64,000 nt of DNA from the NCBI GenBank assembly GCA_016720835.1, contig JADKJW010000011.1, positions 76,998 through 140,997 of the forward strand, in the 5' to 3' direction. This DNA comes from Ignavibacteria bacterium. GTDB lineage: Bacteria; Bacteroidota; Ignavibacteria; SZUA-365. Under the pieces are notes generated by a model. It ran no database searches and had not been told where the DNA came from. It saw only the letters and a program-made list of their open reading frames with translations. Position numbers and translations under genes: made by a program. Each line of letters opens with the position of its first letter. Position 1 is the stretch's first letter. This document shows, one piece after another, positions 63,461 through 64,000 of this stretch.

Positions 63461-63687
63461 ATCATGATGCATTGAGCATGGAAGAACTCACCGTCAGAGC
63501 GACTGCTGCTTTGCAGAACGCGATACACGCCCTCGTCGACGATCATCGCCGCCGCGGGCTTCCGCTTGCCGTGTGGCGCGATGGGAAGGCGGTGCTGGAA
63601 GTTCCGGGTCCCGCGCTGCAGGTGCGGGAAAGCGGCGAGGCATACAAGACCGGGCCGCCCGAATCCGCGGTGCCGGGAGAGGAGTGA
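63457..63687 (+). CDS. Small partner protein of the zeta-like kinase
   Basis: 76 residues, translationally coupled (ATGA overlap) to the kinase. A helical start (ELTVRATAALQNAIHALVDDHRRRG) is followed by LPLAVWRDGKAVLEVPG, a strand pattern that recurs in small proteins paired with zeta-like kinases. It is a candidate antitoxin, though it comes after the toxin, the reverse of the classical epsilon-zeta order. Confidence 0.72.
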   Translation: MNHDALSMEELTVRATAALQNAIHALVDDHRRRGLPLAVWRDGKAVLEVPGPALQVRESGEAYKTGPPESAVPGEE

Positions 63688-64000
63688 TGGTGGTGGCGGA
63701 CATCACCGGGATGAATTTCACGCTGCTGCGTTCCGTGGACAAGGGCGCACATTGGGAGAAGGTGTTCCGCACGCTCAGCGCTCTCGATATCTGGCGGGGT
63801 GGCTATGATGGAAGCAAGGTGTTTCTCCTGCCGGGAGGAACGCGATACCAGCACGCGCAGGGGACGGATACGACGAACGCGTTTCTGGTTTCCTTCGACC
63901 CGACGACGCGAGATACGGCACGCATCACTTTTCCAGTTTTCGGCAGATCATTTTCACCTTCGAACTTTTTTCATCTTGATCTGTCCGTATGTCGCGATGC
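63687..64000 (+). CDS. Asp-box (BNR) repeat protein start or fragment, cut by the window edge
   Basis: An ATG at 63687 overlaps the preceding stop (TGATG) with GAGAGGAG just upstream and opens a frame that stays open to the window end (104 codons). It reads NFTLLRSVDKGAHWEKVFRTLSALDIW, in which S-V-D-K-G-A-H-W is an exact S-x-D-x-G-x-x-W Asp box, then GSKVFLLPGGTRYQHAQGTD. Asp boxes occur in beta-propellers (sialidases, sortilin-like and photosynthesis-stability proteins). There is no signal peptide, so it may be an internal fragment of a lost exported gene. Confidence 0.5.
   Translation, partial: MVVADITGMNFTLLRSVDKGAHWEKVFRTLSALDIWRGGYDGSKVFLLPGGTRYQHAQGTDTTNAFLVSFDPTTRDTARITFPVFGRSFSPSNFFHLDLSVCRD

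Overview
The window looks like a chromosomal segment of a GC-rich, Gram-negative member of the FCB group (Bacteroidota / Ignavibacteriota-Chlorobiota relatives). Three things support this. Five exported proteins end in a type IX secretion (T9SS) 'Por' sorting domain. An S46 dipeptidyl-peptidase is present, a family centred on Bacteroidota and relatives. Several genes are of types common there: M16 peptidase pairs, class I fumarase, a GmhA-like isomerase, a TonB-C-like exported protein and SpmA/SpmB. No rRNA, tRNA or CRISPR array was seen. The genus cannot be fixed from this sequence.

Layout. 0-5 kb: the first codons of a DnaJ-type protein diverge from an hsp20 gene. A frameshifted T9SS alpha/beta-hydrolase follows, and it diverges from the S46 peptidase. 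5-18 kb: an MBL hydrolase, small exported or membrane proteins, a GT4 glycosyltransferase, a large PNGase F-like/LamG exported protein, comF, a sugar nucleotidyltransferase with a universal stress protein, a secreted pullulanase-type amylase and a small conserved Cys protein. 18-22.5 kb: a sodium:solute symporter overlapping tail to tail with a MarR regulator, then class I fumarase and a GmhA-like isomerase. 22.5-30 kb: an accessory (defence-like) island. It holds a frameshifted AT-rich gene, a single-chain type IIG/ISP restriction-modification enzyme that is also frameshifted, a PD-(D/E)XK nuclease, an HNH endonuclease, and an opposing two-gene operon with a DUF1828-like protein. 31.0-31.6 kb: an intergenic array of about twenty 21-bp units with phased A-tracts. 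32-45 kb: a LamG T9SS protein, NDH-2, two tandem M16 peptidases, a frameshifted zinc-protease lipoprotein and a ferritin-like protein. 45-53.6 kb: membrane proteins, an SDR, a zinc-ribbon protein, HtrA, and the operon PfkB kinase-mtnA-recO beside an inositol-monophosphatase. 54-64 kb: a T9SS esterase, a PPi-type phosphofructokinase coupled to a maltosyltransferase-like GH13 protein, spmA-spmB, a STAS protein, a T9SS beta-helix protein, and a zeta-toxin-like kinase with a small partner and the start of an Asp-box protein at the right edge.

How the genes fit together. Pullulanase, the maltosyltransferase-like protein and PPi-PFK point to alpha-glucan use feeding a PPi-linked glycolysis. The S46 peptidase (with the DPP11-type S1 arginine), the M16 pair, the HExxH lipoprotein, HtrA and the T9SS hydrolases point to a protein- and peptide-degrading envelope lifestyle. 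Four genes carry apparent single-base frameshifts (near 1340, 22858, 24866 and 42900), so either the assembly has indels or several genes are decaying.

Intergenic regions hold several families of short palindromic and 7-8-nt tandem repeats. The least explained element is the 21-bp A-tract array. All assignments rest on motif recognition by eye; no database search was run.
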